From Clostridia bacterium (GTDB lineage Bacteria; Bacillota; Clostridia; Christensenellales; CAG-138), in the NCBI GenBank assembly GCA_017554455.1, contig JAFZIH010000040.1:1-32460 (forward strand): a stretch of DNA of 32,460 nt, written 5' to 3'. Position numbers and translations under genes: made by a program. Numbering within the stretch: the first letter of the stretch is position 1; each line of letters begins with the position of its first letter. Below, piece by piece: positions 24,123-32,460 of the stretch. Under the pieces are notes generated by a model. The model was not told the DNA's origin and searched no databases. It saw nothing but the letters and a program-made list of their open reading frames with translations.

Positions 24123-25195
24123 GCGTCCGCCTCCCCCGAAAGCTTCGCCGCGCGCTCCGCGACGGTCAAGGCGTCGATCATTTCATCCATGTCGCCGTCG
24201 AGAAACTGCTCGAGCTTATAAAGCGTCAGCCCGATGCGGTGATCGGTCACGCGGCTCTGCGGAAAATTATAGGTACGGATGCGCTCGCTGCGGTCGCCGC
24301 TGCCGACCATGCTCTTTTTCTGGTCTGCAAGCTGCGCGTGCTGTTCGGACGCAAAGTGCTCGTAAAGGCGGCTCTTCAGGAGCCGCATCGCCTGTTCTTT
24401 ATTCTGCAGCTGGCTGCGTTCGTTCTGGCACGCGACCACGATGCCGGTCGGGATATGCGTGATACGGATCGCGGAGGACGTCTTGTTGACGTGCTGTCCG
24501 CCCGCGCCGCTCGAGCGGTACGTATCGATGCGCAGATCGGAATCCTTGATTTCGATATGAATGTCGTCGACCTCCGGCATAACGGCGACCGTCGCCGCGC
24601 TCGTGTGGATGCGCCCCTGCGATTCGGTCTCGGGCACGCGCTGCACGCGGTGCACGCCGCCTTCAAATTTCAGCCGCGCGTACGCACCGCGCTTGCCCGA
24701 AACGGACAGGATGATCTCCTTGACGCCGCCGAGCTCGGTGACGTTTTCGGACAGCGTTTCGGTCTTGAACCCGTTGCGTTCCGCATAACGCAGATACATG
24801 CGCAGAAGGTCTGCGCCGAACAGCGACGCCTCGTCGCCGCCTGTGCCCGCGCGGATCTCGAGGATCACGCCGCGGTCGTCGTTCTCGTCCTTCGGCAAAA
24901 GCAGCGCTTTGAGCTCGTTTTCCTGCTCCGCAAGCGAAGCGTTCAGTGCCGCAAGCTCCTCCTCGGCGAGCGCTTTCATCTCCGCGTCCGGCTGTTCCGA
25001 AAGCAGCGCAAGGCAGTCGTCGCGTTCGCGTTCGGTCTCCATGTACCGATCGTACGCCGCGACGATCTCGGAAAGCTCCGCATGCTCGCGCGAAAGCGAG
25101 GTATATGCCTCGCGGTCGTTTGCCGCATCCGGCTTTGACAGCGCTTCCGTCAGAGCGTTATATCGTTCTTTGCACTTTTTCAGTTTCTCAATCAT
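24119..25195 (-). CDS. prfA: Peptide chain release factor 1
   Basis: A 358-residue class I release factor. It carries the catalytic GGQ (residues 232-234) in SSGAGGQHVNKTSSA, and the stop-codon recognition tripeptide of RF1 at PET (188-190), which reads UAA and UAG. The long N-terminal helical domain and the AGTGGDEASLF block are normal. No frameshift site is seen. The start overlaps the end of prmC by eight bases; PrmC methylates the Gln of the GGQ, so enzyme and substrate genes are adjacent. Confidence 0.98.
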   Translation of the reverse strand: MIEKLKKCKERYNALTEALSKPDAANDREAYTSLSREHAELSEIVAAYDRYMETERERDDCLALLSEQPDAEMKALAEEELAALNASLAEQENELKALLLPKDENDDRGVILEIRAGTGGDEASLFGADLLRMYLRYAERNGFKTETLSENVTELGGVKEIILSVSGKRGAYARLKFEGGVHRVQRVPETESQGRIHTSAATVAVMPEVDDIHIEIKDSDLRIDTYRSSGAGGQHVNKTSSAIRITHIPTGIVVACQNERSQLQNKEQAMRLLKSRLYEHFASEQHAQLADQKKSMVGSGDRSERIRTYNFPQSRVTDHRIGLTLYKLEQFLDGDMDEMIDALTVAERAAKLSGEADA

Positions 25196-25982
25196 CGTTC
25201 CTTACCACGATCACGCGCGGTCGTCCGCCGTAATCCTCGATGCATTCGCTGTTTGCAAACAGCGCTTCGACCGCTTCCCTCTGCGTGTAGCCGATCTCCA
25301 GAAGCAATGCGCCGCCGGGTCTCAAAAAATGCCGGTAATCCTTTGCGATCCGCCGGTAAAAATCCATTCCGTCCTTTCCGCCGTACAGCGCAAGCGCCGG
25401 TTCAAAACGTAAGCTCTCGTCCCGCGCGTCTATTTCCGCTTGGCTGAGATACGGCGGATTCGATACGATCAGATCGAACGTCCCCTCGACGCTGTCAAAC
25501 AGATCGCTCTGCACGGTCCGAACGGAAACGCCGTTCCGCCGTGCGTTGCGTTCGGTCATCGAAAGCGCGTCCGAGCTGATATCCGCGGCGGTGACGTGCG
25601 CGCCGCCCAACGCGGCAAGGGTGATCCCGATGCAGCCGCTTCCGCAGCAGAGATCGAGCACGTCGCGTTTGTCTTCCGACAACAGCGAAAGCGCCGTTTC
25701 TGCGAGCCGTTCCGTGTCAGGACGCGGGATCAATACGGTCTCATCCACGTAAAACGGCAGCCCGTAAAATTCCCATTCGCCGAGCACGTATTGCAGCGGC
25801 TCTCCTGAAAGACGGCGTTCGATCAGCGGTTCCAGAAGCTTTGCGTCCGTCTCCGAAAGTTCCTGATACGGCGAATGGAAGCCGCTTGCGCGAAGCAGAA
25901 AAACCGCTTCCGTGCGCGCGTCCTCGCCCGCGACCGGCTTTAAAAGCTCCGCGATCTTCTGTTCCGCTTTGCGAACGATCAT
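25188..25982 (-). CDS. prmC: Release factor glutamine N5-methyltransferase
   Basis: A 264-residue SAM-dependent methyltransferase that methylates the GGQ glutamine of release factors. The N-terminal helical domain is followed by PRPDTE, the SAM-binding loop LDLCCGSGCIGI (109-120) and the catalytic NPPY motif (175-178). It is coupled upstream to the DUF1385 gene by ATGA and downstream to prfA by an eight-base overlap. Confidence 0.97.
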   Translation of the reverse strand: MIVRKAEQKIAELLKPVAGEDARTEAVFLLRASGFHSPYQELSETDAKLLEPLIERRLSGEPLQYVLGEWEFYGLPFYVDETVLIPRPDTERLAETALSLLSEDKRDVLDLCCGSGCIGITLAALGGAHVTAADISSDALSMTERNARRNGVSVRTVQSDLFDSVEGTFDLIVSNPPYLSQAEIDARDESLRFEPALALYGGKDGMDFYRRIAKDYRHFLRPGGALLLEIGYTQREAVEALFANSECIEDYGGRPRVIVVRNDD

Positions 25983-27034
25983 GCGTCCGTTTCCTCTTTG
26001 TTATCATCGGACGGCAGCGCTTTTTCCGGCGTCTCCTGTTTTTGTGCGGCCGCCTTTTCGTCGAATTCCAGATCTCCTTTCGGCGGATGCAGCGCAAGCT
26101 CGAACGATGCGATCGCAACCTCGAGCATGTCCGCGGTCGGTTCCTTGGTCGTCAGATGCTGCAGCGCAAGGCCCGGCGCGCGCGCGATACGGCAAGCGAG
26201 ATTGTCGCGTTTTGCCGCCGCTTTCAGTACCTCATAGGAGATGCCCGCGATCGGCAGGATCAGCACGATGCGCGCGATGCGGAACAGAAGCCGGTTCAGT
26301 CCGCTTGCGTCATGCCATGCGGTGAATCCCGGGATCAGCGTGCACAGCGCGGATACGACGGTCGTAACGACGATCGAGACTGCCATGGTCAGAAACAGAT
26401 AGTTCGTTCCGCAGCGCGGATGCAGGCGCGTGCACTTCGCCGCGTTCTCCGGCGTCATCGGAAGCTCCGCCTCATAGCAGGCGATCGTTTTGTGCTCCGC
26501 GCCGTGATACATGAACACGCGCTTGATATCCTTGATCTTGGAGATGCCGTAGATATACAGCAAAAAAATGATCAATCGGACAAGTCCCTGCACGACGGCG
26601 CTCCAGACCGCACTCATTTTGCCGAAGATCAGCTCGAGCAGCGAGACGATCCCGATCGGCAGCAGAAAGAACAGCCCGACCGCAAGAACGAGCGCAAGGA
26701 TGATCGCGACCCACTTCACCACGTCCATTGCGGACTTATCAAAGCGCTTCGCAAGCCATTTTTCGAACTTCGACGGCTCCTCCTCTTCCTCGCCGAGCAT
26801 TTCCGCCGCTCGAGTCGTGATGTTCATGCCGTCGGACAGCGCGCCGAAAAAAGCGTAAACGCCGCGCACGACCGGCCACGTCGGAAACGAGCCCTTTTTA
26901 TATCTGGTCCTTTTATGGTGAAATTCCTTCGCAAGCGAGCCGTCGCTGCGGCGCACGACCAGCGCCGTGCCCTTCTCGGAGCGCATCATAACGCCCTCGA
27001 TCACTGCCTGCCCGCCGATATCCGTTCGTTTCAT
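25979..27034 (-). CDS. DUF1385 family membrane protein
   Basis: A 351-residue protein of the DUF1385 family, which in Clostridia regularly precedes prmC-prfA. Family blocks include GGQAVIEGVMMR at the N-terminus, Y-H-G-A-E-H-K-T-I-A-C-Y-E in the middle and LHPRCGTNYLF after it. There are about four hydrophobic segments (roughly 110-135, 145-168, 205-235, 250-272). The C-terminal 50 residues are hydrophilic and charged. Function is unknown; the conserved HGAEHK with the later Cys and His suggests a metal-binding or enzymatic site, but that is inference. The start follows GAGGAAG. A promoter lies just upstream. Confidence 0.9.
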   Translation of the reverse strand: MKRTDIGGQAVIEGVMMRSEKGTALVVRRSDGSLAKEFHHKRTRYKKGSFPTWPVVRGVYAFFGALSDGMNITTRAAEMLGEEEEEPSKFEKWLAKRFDKSAMDVVKWVAIILALVLAVGLFFLLPIGIVSLLELIFGKMSAVWSAVVQGLVRLIIFLLYIYGISKIKDIKRVFMYHGAEHKTIACYEAELPMTPENAAKCTRLHPRCGTNYLFLTMAVSIVVTTVVSALCTLIPGFTAWHDASGLNRLLFRIARIVLILPIAGISYEVLKAAAKRDNLACRIARAPGLALQHLTTKEPTADMLEVAIASFELALHPPKGDLEFDEKAAAQKQETPEKALPSDDNKEETDA

Positions 27035-27069
27035 TGGTTTCTTCCTCGGTCATAAACTCTCAATTTATA

Positions 27070-27098
27070 AACATACCACAAATCCGATCCGGTTGCAA
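27070..27098 (-). promoter_or_regulatory. Sigma-A promoter of DUF1385-prmC-prfA-sua5
   Basis: On the minus strand TTGCAA (27093-27098), 17 bases, TATGTT (27070-27075), in the gap before the DUF1385 start at 27034. Confidence 0.7.
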
Positions 27099-27105
27099 TG
27101 CCGTT

Positions 27106-27432
27106 TCACACGTTTTCACGATTCGGTTTGCCCTGCGGCATGACGAAACGGCATTTTTGCATATCCACTCTGCCGTCCCTTAGAAACGGGACGCCTTCTT
27201 TTTTAAGCAGCATTTTCCTTATCGGCGCGAAATCCCCACCCGTGATCGTGCCGTCCGCCATCACCACGCGATGCCACGGCAGATCGTCCGGGCACGCGCG
27301 CATTGCGAAGCCCACGAACCGCGCGCGGCGCGGATACCCAATCACCTTCGCGATATCGCCGTAGCTTATCACTTTGCCGTACGGGATCAAAGCGACGATG
27401 GTGTAAACCTGTTGGAAAAAAGAATCCGCCAT
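27106..27432 (-). CDS. Alkyltransferase-like protein (MGMT fold, no catalytic Cys)
   Basis: A 108-residue protein with the DNA-binding domain of O6-alkylguanine-DNA alkyltransferase: IPYGKVISYGDIAKVIGYPRRARFVGFAM, then the active-site block reads PWHRVV with Trp53 in place of the acceptor Cys (PCHRV). This is the mark of alkyltransferase-like proteins, which bind O6-alkylguanine without repairing it and pass it to nucleotide excision repair. A remaining glycine-rich GTITGG fits the same fold. The ATG at 27432 begins one base after the stop of the HAD gene, so they share a transcript; the frame extends further upstream but would overlap that gene. Confidence 0.9.
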   Translation of the reverse strand: MADSFFQQVYTIVALIPYGKVISYGDIAKVIGYPRRARFVGFAMRACPDDLPWHRVVMADGTITGGDFAPIRKMLLKKEGVPFLRDGRVDMQKCRFVMPQGKPNRENV

Positions 27433-27433
27433 A

Positions 27434-28075
27434 TCAACCAAACACCGCCTGATAGAACGCTTCCGCCGACGCAAAGACCGGCACGCCGCAGCCAAGCAGA
27501 ACGGACCTGTCCTGATGTCCGTCTTCGAGGAGCGCGCAGCGGCATCCGACGGCGTTCGCGACCTCGACGTCGTGATCCGTATCGCCGACAAACAGCGCGT
27601 CGCTCAGGTCGATGCCGCATTTTACGATATAGTCCTTTGCGCGTTGCACCTTCGAATGTCCCAGAATATCGTCCTGTCCGAGGATCTCCGAAAAGTACGG
27701 TGTAACGCCGAACCGGGTCGCCTGTTCGACAAGATCGTCCTGCTGCGTCAGAGAAAGAAGCGTTTGTTTTACGCCGCGCTTTTCAATCGCGTTCAGAACG
27801 TCCGTCACGCCTTTCCGCAGCGGGCAGTACACAAACCGCGCACGATAGCGTTCCATAAAGATCTCCGAGATCGTTTCAAAGCTTTCGGTTTCAAACGTAT
27901 ATCCCATCATTTCATAATACGCCCGGATCGGAAACGAAAAATGCGAAAGATACCATGCCTTTGTGATCTCCGTCATGCCGCGTTCCCGCAACAGTTCGTT
28001 TTCAAGCGCAAGGCAAAGGTCGGCGTCGTCTATGATCGTTCCGTTCCAGTCCCAGATCAGAAGCTTCGGCTGCAT
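27434..28075 (-). CDS. HAD family hydrolase
   Basis: A 213-residue haloacid-dehalogenase-fold hydrolase of the phosphoglycolate-phosphatase-like kind. Motif I reads DWNGT (Asp9 nucleophile), in which the usual second Asp is Asn11; motif II is SLT (about residue 108); motif III has a Lys near 137; motif IV is GDTDHD. A helical cap lies between motif I and II (about 17-85). The Asn is found in a recognised subgroup with DWNGT and does not by itself rule out activity, but it alters the general acid. Substrate unknown. It has its own promoter and leads the two-gene unit with the alkyltransferase-like gene. Confidence 0.88.
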   Translation of the reverse strand: MQPKLLIWDWNGTIIDDADLCLALENELLRERGMTEITKAWYLSHFSFPIRAYYEMMGYTFETESFETISEIFMERYRARFVYCPLRKGVTDVLNAIEKRGVKQTLLSLTQQDDLVEQATRFGVTPYFSEILGQDDILGHSKVQRAKDYIVKCGIDLSDALFVGDTDHDVEVANAVGCRCALLEDGHQDRSVLLGCGVPVFASAEAFYQAVFG

Positions 28076-28104
28076 GATCTTTTTCTCCGTTCGGATTTTT
28101 CGTT

Positions 28105-28133
28105 ATTTTATCATGTTTCCGACCGTCCCGCAA
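28105..28133 (-). promoter_or_regulatory. Sigma-A promoter of the HAD gene
   Basis: On the minus strand TTGCGG (28128-28133), 17 bases, TAAAAT (28105-28110). It is back-to-back with the ftsK promoter, the two -35 elements being 17 bases apart. Confidence 0.68.
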
Positions 28134-28150
28134 GCGCTGAGAATTTTTAC

Positions 28151-28179
28151 TTGCGCCGGCGCGCCTTTCGCAGTATAAT
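28151..28179 (+). promoter_or_regulatory. Sigma-A promoter of the ftsK/spoIIIE operon
   Basis: TTGCGC (28151-28156), 17 bases, TATAAT (28174-28179), 36 bases before the ATG at 28216, with GGAGGA as ribosome site. Confidence 0.82.
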
Positions 28180-28215
28180 AAAATTGAAAGAAAATGGTTT
28201 ATCGGAGGATCATCC

Positions 28216-30933
28216 ATGGCAAATAAAACGACCGCGAAAAAGAAAGCGCCTGCAAAGAGCAGCGCGAAGAAGCCCGCGGCACCAACCAGGAATACAGCAA
28301 AGAACACGTCAAAAAGCGCCTCTGGCAAGAATACGTCCGAGAAACGTGCGCCGCACGCCGGCATTGAGATCTTCGGCATTGCTCTGATCGCGCTCGGTGT
28401 TCTGTTCGCCGTTTATGTATACAGCGGTTCGGACGACTGGCTCGGCCGTATCATTTCCGGATACCTTCTCGGCATGCACGGCTGCGTCGCTTATGCGGTT
28501 CCCGTGCTCTTTGTGATCGTCGGGTTCTACCTGATCCTCGGCGGCAGAAAAAAGCCCGCGCGCGGCACGCTGATCACCGGTCTGTTCGCGTTCTGGTTCA
28601 TTCTCTGCGCGCTGCATATGTGGACCAGCAAAACGCTGTACGAGCTGAAGCCGCTGGGTACGTCGGGCTGGACTTTCCCCTCTTATTTCTCCCAGTTTTT
28701 CAAGCAATTCCCGATCGCATGGACCGAGGGCGTGTCCCATCATATCGGCGGCGGCGTGCTCGGCATGATCCTGCCAACGCTTCTGTATGTGATCGGCGGA
28801 AAGCTTCTCTGCTGGGTCGTCATCATCGCGGGATTTTTGATCTCGATCCTGCTCTGCACGGGTATTTCGATCAAGGCGTACACCGACGCCTTCGGCTCAA
28901 AGGTCCGTGAAAAGATCGCGGAACGCGAGCAGGAAGACGACGATTACGAAGATTACGACAATTATGACAACCCGGAAGACGTCGAATCGGCATACCGTCC
29001 GTGGAAAAAAAGCTTCTCCACAAAGATCGACGAAGACGAATCGCCTGCGCAGAAAAAAACCGTCCCGCGAAAGAAGCATGAACCGATCCCGTTTGACGAG
29101 CTGTTCGAAGTGCCGGAGCCCGAACCGGAAACGCCCGTGCGTAAACGTACCGGCAAGACCGGCGATCCGTTCGGATCCGACAAGAATTTCCGAACGGATA
29201 AAGTGCCTGTGATCGCCCCCGAAGATGAAGAGGATGAGCTTATCCTCACGCCCACACCTGGTCGCAAGCCCGTGAAGAAGCCGCCTTCCGTTTCCGAACT
29301 TGCCGGACAGCTTTTGCCCGAACAGCCGAAGAAGGAGCCCGCAAAACCCGCAAAGAAACCGGTTGCTCCTTCCGTTCAGGAAGAAGACGCGGAGATCCCG
29401 CTCGTCGTTCCGCCTGCGCCCGAAGCGCCCGCATACGAGCCGCCGTCCATCGACTGTCTCAACAAGCCGCGCGAGACGTTCATGAAAAGCGCGGAGAATC
29501 CGACCGCGATCGCGCATCTGCTTGAAGAGACGCTTGCAAGCTTCAATATTGCCGCAAAGGTCATCAATATCTCCGTCGGCCCCGTCGTCACCCGCTATGA
29601 GCTGCAGCCCGCGCCGGGCGTACGTGTAAACCGCATTACAACGCTTTCTAACGACATCGCGCTTGCACTTGCCGCGCCGCGCGTACGTATCGAGGCGCCG
29701 ATCCCCGGCAAGGCCGCCGTCGGCATCGAGGTCCCGAACAAGGACGCCGCGACCGTTCTCCTGCGCGACATCATCGACAGCGAGGAATTCACGAGCGCGA
29801 AGTCCCCCGTCACGATGGCGCTCGGCAAGGATATTGCGGGCAAGATCATCGTCGCCGATCTCGGCAAGATGCCGCACATGCTGATCGCGGGTTCCACCGG
29901 CTCCGGTAAATCCGTCTGCATCAACGACCTCATCATTTCGATGATCTATAAGTCCTCTCCACAGGAGCTGCAGCTGATACTCGTCGATCCGAAGATGGTT
30001 GAACTGAGTGTCTTCGGCACATTGCCGCACCTTCTGATCCCTGTCGTGACCGATCCGAAGAAAGCGGCGAGCGCGCTCCGCTGGGCGGTCAACGAAATGA
30101 CGGTCCGCTATAAGAAATTCAGCGAGGTCGGCGCGCGCGAGCTTGCACGCTACAACTCGCTGATGGACGATCCGAAGAAAAAGATTCCGAAGCTGGTCAT
30201 CATCATCGACGAGCTCGCCGACCTGATGATGGTCGCGCCCGACGACGTCGAGGATTCGATCTGCCGTATCGCGCAGCTCGGCCGCGCCGCCGGTATCCAT
30301 CTGATCGTCGCGACGCAGCGTCCGAGCGCCGATATCATCACCGGTCTCATCAAGGCGAATATCCCATCGCGCTGTGCATTCGCGGTCAGCTCCGCGATCG
30401 ACTCGCGCATCATTCTCGATGCGACCGGCGCCGAAAAGCTCCTCGGCCGCGGCGATATGCTGTTCCACCCGAACGGCGCCGGCAAACCGACCCGACTGCA
30501 GTGTGCGTATGTATCTGATGAGGAAGTCGAGCGCGTGATGTCCGGTTTCAAGAAGACCGACACGCAGTTCTCCGACGACGTTCTGAACGAGATCAACGAC
30601 GAAGCCAAGGGCGGCGCGCAGGGCGGTGTCTTCGGCGAAGGCAAGCAGGAGGACGATCTTTTGGGCGAAGCGGTCCGCATCGTCATGGAAAACGGACAGG
30701 CCTCGATCTCGATGATCCAAAGGCGGCTTCGCGTCGGCTATGCGCGCGCGGCGCGTCTCGTCGACATGATGGAACAGAAAAAGTACGTTTCCCCGTTCGA
30801 CGGCAGCAAACCGCGGCAGGTGCTGATCACCCCCGCGGAGTACAACCGGGTATTCGGCGGCGGCGCGCCCGTTTCCGACGACGAACCGGTCGAACCGGAT
30901 GAAATGGATTTCGAGGAGGATACCGAAGCATGA
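28216..30933 (+). CDS. DNA translocase FtsK/SpoIIIE
   Basis: A 905-residue ring ATPase that pumps DNA during septation. Residues 1-48 are a Lys/Ala/Ser-rich basic tail; about four membrane helices follow (roughly 50-225); a charged, Pro-rich linker runs to about 420; then the alpha/beta motor with Walker A GSTGSGKS (559-566) and Walker B IIIDE (Asp665-Glu666), and GRAAGIHLIVATQRPSAD. The C-terminal winged-helix gamma domain (about 815-880) reads the polar guide sequences. In sporeformers this protein typically moves the forespore chromosome across the polar septum; one cannot tell from this window whether another FtsK paralogue exists. It overlaps rimO by ATGA. Confidence 0.96.
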   Translation: MANKTTAKKKAPAKSSAKKPAAPTRNTAKNTSKSASGKNTSEKRAPHAGIEIFGIALIALGVLFAVYVYSGSDDWLGRIISGYLLGMHGCVAYAVPVLFVIVGFYLILGGRKKPARGTLITGLFAFWFILCALHMWTSKTLYELKPLGTSGWTFPSYFSQFFKQFPIAWTEGVSHHIGGGVLGMILPTLLYVIGGKLLCWVVIIAGFLISILLCTGISIKAYTDAFGSKVREKIAEREQEDDDYEDYDNYDNPEDVESAYRPWKKSFSTKIDEDESPAQKKTVPRKKHEPIPFDELFEVPEPEPETPVRKRTGKTGDPFGSDKNFRTDKVPVIAPEDEEDELILTPTPGRKPVKKPPSVSELAGQLLPEQPKKEPAKPAKKPVAPSVQEEDAEIPLVVPPAPEAPAYEPPSIDCLNKPRETFMKSAENPTAIAHLLEETLASFNIAAKVINISVGPVVTRYELQPAPGVRVNRITTLSNDIALALAAPRVRIEAPIPGKAAVGIEVPNKDAATVLLRDIIDSEEFTSAKSPVTMALGKDIAGKIIVADLGKMPHMLIAGSTGSGKSVCINDLIISMIYKSSPQELQLILVDPKMVELSVFGTLPHLLIPVVTDPKKAASALRWAVNEMTVRYKKFSEVGARELARYNSLMDDPKKKIPKLVIIIDELADLMMVAPDDVEDSICRIAQLGRAAGIHLIVATQRPSADIITGLIKANIPSRCAFAVSSAIDSRIILDATGAEKLLGRGDMLFHPNGAGKPTRLQCAYVSDEEVERVMSGFKKTDTQFSDDVLNEINDEAKGGAQGGVFGEGKQEDDLLGEAVRIVMENGQASISMIQRRLRVGYARAARLVDMMEQKKYVSPFDGSKPRQVLITPAEYNRVFGGGAPVSDDEPVEPDEMDFEEDTEA

Positions 30934-32219
30934 ACGTCGGCGTGATCTCCCTCGGGTGTGCGAAAAATCAGGTCGATACGCAGACGATGCTGGGCTATCT
31001 GAAGGCCGCGGGCTATACGTTTACCGGCGAGCCGGAAGATGCGGATATCCTGATCGTCAACACCTGCGGCTTCATTACGCCCGCCAAGGAGGAATCGATC
31101 GACGCGATCTTTGAGATGGCGCAGTACAAGGAATCCGGGCGGTGCCGGTTGCTCGTCGTGACCGGCTGTCTTTCCGAGCGCTATCGGAAGGAACTCACCG
31201 AGGAAATGCCGGAGGTCGACATCTTCCTCGGCGTACGCGAATACGAAAAGCTGCCGCGGCTGATTGCCGAAAAGCTGGGGCTCCCCTGTTCTCCCGTTAT
31301 TCAGCCCGAACGTCTGCTCGTCACGCCGCCGTACCGCGCGTATCTGCGCATCGGGGACGGCTGCAACAACCGCTGCGCATACTGCGCGATCCCACTGATC
31401 CGCGGCGATCTAATCAGCACGCCGATGGAACAGCTTGTCGACGAAGCGAAAGCGCTTGCCGATATGGGTGTTACCGAACTTTCGGTCATTGCGCAGGATA
31501 CCTCCGGCTATGGGAAGGACCTGTACGGAGAACCGCGGTTGATCCCGCTGCTCAAGGAACTGGACCGCATCGACGGGCTGAAATGGGTACGGCTTCTGTA
31601 CACCTATCCGGACACGGTCACGCCTGTGCTTCTGGACACGCTCGCGGAGGGCGATAAGCTCGTGCCGTATCTCGATATGCCGCTGCAGCATTGCAACGAC
31701 GAGATCCTTCGCCGCATGCACCGCCGCGGGAGCAAGGCGCACATCGAAAGCGTGCTCGACCATATCCGCAGGAATTATCCGGATTTCACGCTGCGTACCA
31801 CGATGATGGTGGGCTTCCCCGGCGAGACCGAAGCACAGTTTGAGGAGCTCATGCAGTTCTTGCGCGACTATCCGTTCGACCGCGTCGGCGCGTTCGCGTT
31901 CTCACCCGAGGAGGGCACGGCAGCAGAGTCGATGCCGGATCAGATCGCGGACGAAATCAAGGAAACGCGCCTTTCCGCGCTGATGGAACAACAGCAGGCG
32001 ATCTCGAAGGAACGCAACGAGCGCTGGATCGGACGGGAGCTCACCATGCTCGTCGAGGAGACCGGCATGGACGGTACCTACGGCAGAACGATCCGCGAAG
32101 CACCGGACGCCGACGGCACGGTATGCATCGCGCCGAGCTACCGGCATGAGCCGGGTCAGTATCTTTCGATCCGTCTTACCGGCGCGGATCCCTATGACAT
32201 GATCGGAGAATGCGTATGA
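30930..32219 (+). CDS. rimO: Ribosomal protein S12 methylthiotransferase RimO
   Basis: A 429-residue radical SAM enzyme that adds a methylthio group to an Asp of ribosomal protein uS12. The N-terminal domain holds the auxiliary-cluster cysteines Cys10 (SLGCAKNQVD), Cys46 (NTCGFI) and Cys80 (TGCLS); the radical SAM motif is C-N-N-R-C-A-Y-C (Cys145, 149, 152); a TRAM domain closes the protein. RimO rather than MiaB is supported by GCAKNQVD and RGDLIS. It overlaps ftsK and pgsA by ATGA on either side; ftsK-rimO-pgsA is a common clostridial order. Confidence 0.96.
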   Translation: MNVGVISLGCAKNQVDTQTMLGYLKAAGYTFTGEPEDADILIVNTCGFITPAKEESIDAIFEMAQYKESGRCRLLVVTGCLSERYRKELTEEMPEVDIFLGVREYEKLPRLIAEKLGLPCSPVIQPERLLVTPPYRAYLRIGDGCNNRCAYCAIPLIRGDLISTPMEQLVDEAKALADMGVTELSVIAQDTSGYGKDLYGEPRLIPLLKELDRIDGLKWVRLLYTYPDTVTPVLLDTLAEGDKLVPYLDMPLQHCNDEILRRMHRRGSKAHIESVLDHIRRNYPDFTLRTTMMVGFPGETEAQFEELMQFLRDYPFDRVGAFAFSPEEGTAAESMPDQIADEIKETRLSALMEQQQAISKERNERWIGRELTMLVEETGMDGTYGRTIREAPDADGTVCIAPSYRHEPGQYLSIRLTGADPYDMIGECV

Positions 32220-32460
32220 ATACCGCGAACAAACTGACGATCCTACGGATCCTTCTGATCCCGCTGTTTATCTTTGCGCTGCTTCTGCCGAACCTTTGGC
32301 CGGCGTTCGCACCGTACAGCCATTGGGTCGCGGCAATGATCTTTCTCGCCGCCGCGATCACCGACATTCTCGACGGCAACTATGCGCGAAAGCATAACCT
32401 TATCACCGATTTCGGCAAGCTGATGGACCCGATCGCGGACAAGATGCTGATCGTCGCCGC
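32216..32460 (+). CDS. pgsA: CDP-diacylglycerol-glycerol-3-phosphate 3-phosphatidyltransferase, 3' truncated
   Basis: The first 81 residues of a membrane enzyme making phosphatidylglycerolphosphate. The CDP-alcohol phosphotransferase signature D-G-x2-A-R-x8-G-x3-D-x3-D is complete (Asp53, Gly54, Ala57, Arg58, Gly67, Asp71, Asp75), preceded by NKLTILRILLIP, the usual N-terminus of PgsA. Two hydrophobic segments are visible. The gene runs off the window. The start overlaps the rimO stop. Confidence 0.93.
   Translation, partial: MNTANKLTILRILLIPLFIFALLLPNLWPAFAPYSHWVAAMIFLAAAITDILDGNYARKHNLITDFGKLMDPIADKMLIVA

Noticed and set aside
28897..30720. A 607-codon open frame on the strand opposite the FtsK/SpoIIIE gene.
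   Set aside because: The plus strand encodes a conserved, complete FtsK with all motifs. The antisense frame is open because the gene is GC-rich and avoids certain codons; its translation is Asp/Arg/His-rich without domains.
1..32460. CRISPR arrays, insertion sequences, prophage, toxin-antitoxin or defence genes.
   Set aside because: I found no regularly spaced repeats, transposase or integrase motifs, or known defence domains. Nearly all of the window is conserved housekeeping or sporulation genes.

Overview
The window reads as chromosomal DNA of an anaerobic, endospore-forming member of the Bacillota (class Clostridia). Three things support this: the sporulation genes spoIIE, spoIIGA, sigE and sigG are present; it has a bacterial V-type ATPase and a large Firmicutes-type SRP RNA; and its promoters are of the sigma-A type. 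Several lipoproteins carry Thr-Pro-Glu-rich linkers, which I associate with Christensenellales-like gut Clostridia, but that narrower placement is inference.

Layout. 1-1622 (+): two tandem, translationally coupled phosphodiester-glycosidase (NAGPA-fold) proteins, the first cut by the window edge, ending in a terminator. 1621-2350 (-): a GNAT acetyltransferase, then a tRNA-Thr(CGU)/tRNA-Pro(CGG) operon with a consensus promoter. 2410-3813: an orphan lipoprotein, an AT-rich gap, and a 36-residue ORF of unknown function. 3825-5033 (-): a metallophosphoesterase lipoprotein with its own promoter. 5098-9767: a sporulation block. sigG (+) is tail-to-tail with and overlaps sigE (-). sigE is the last gene of a minus-strand cluster, spoIIE-spoIIGA-sigE. 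tmk diverges from spoIIE. 10552-12492 (-): sdaAB-sdaAA serine dehydratase and the SRP RNA.

12478-27098 (-) is one long head-to-tail array. Its first part is DUF1385-prmC-prfA-sua5, covering translation termination and t6A tRNA modification. A second promoter then serves rpiB-upp, followed by a complete nine-gene V-type ATPase (G, I, K, E, C, F, A, B, D) and a queG-like gene. The subunit K ring residues match the sodium-binding set of the Enterococcus hirae enzyme. In Bacillus and relatives the F-type ATP synthase operon lies next to upp, so here a V-type enzyme occupies that place.

27106-28133 (-) holds an alkyltransferase-like protein and a HAD hydrolase. 28151-32460 (+) holds an FtsK/SpoIIIE translocase, rimO and the start of pgsA.

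I see no CRISPR array, insertion sequence, phage or defence island, and no clearly new multi-gene system. The best leads are the rearranged sporulation sigma locus, the apparent loss of the normal spoIIGA stop, a 15-base box shared upstream of two promoters, the sodium-type V-ATPase in the F-ATPase locus, and the 36-residue ORF.
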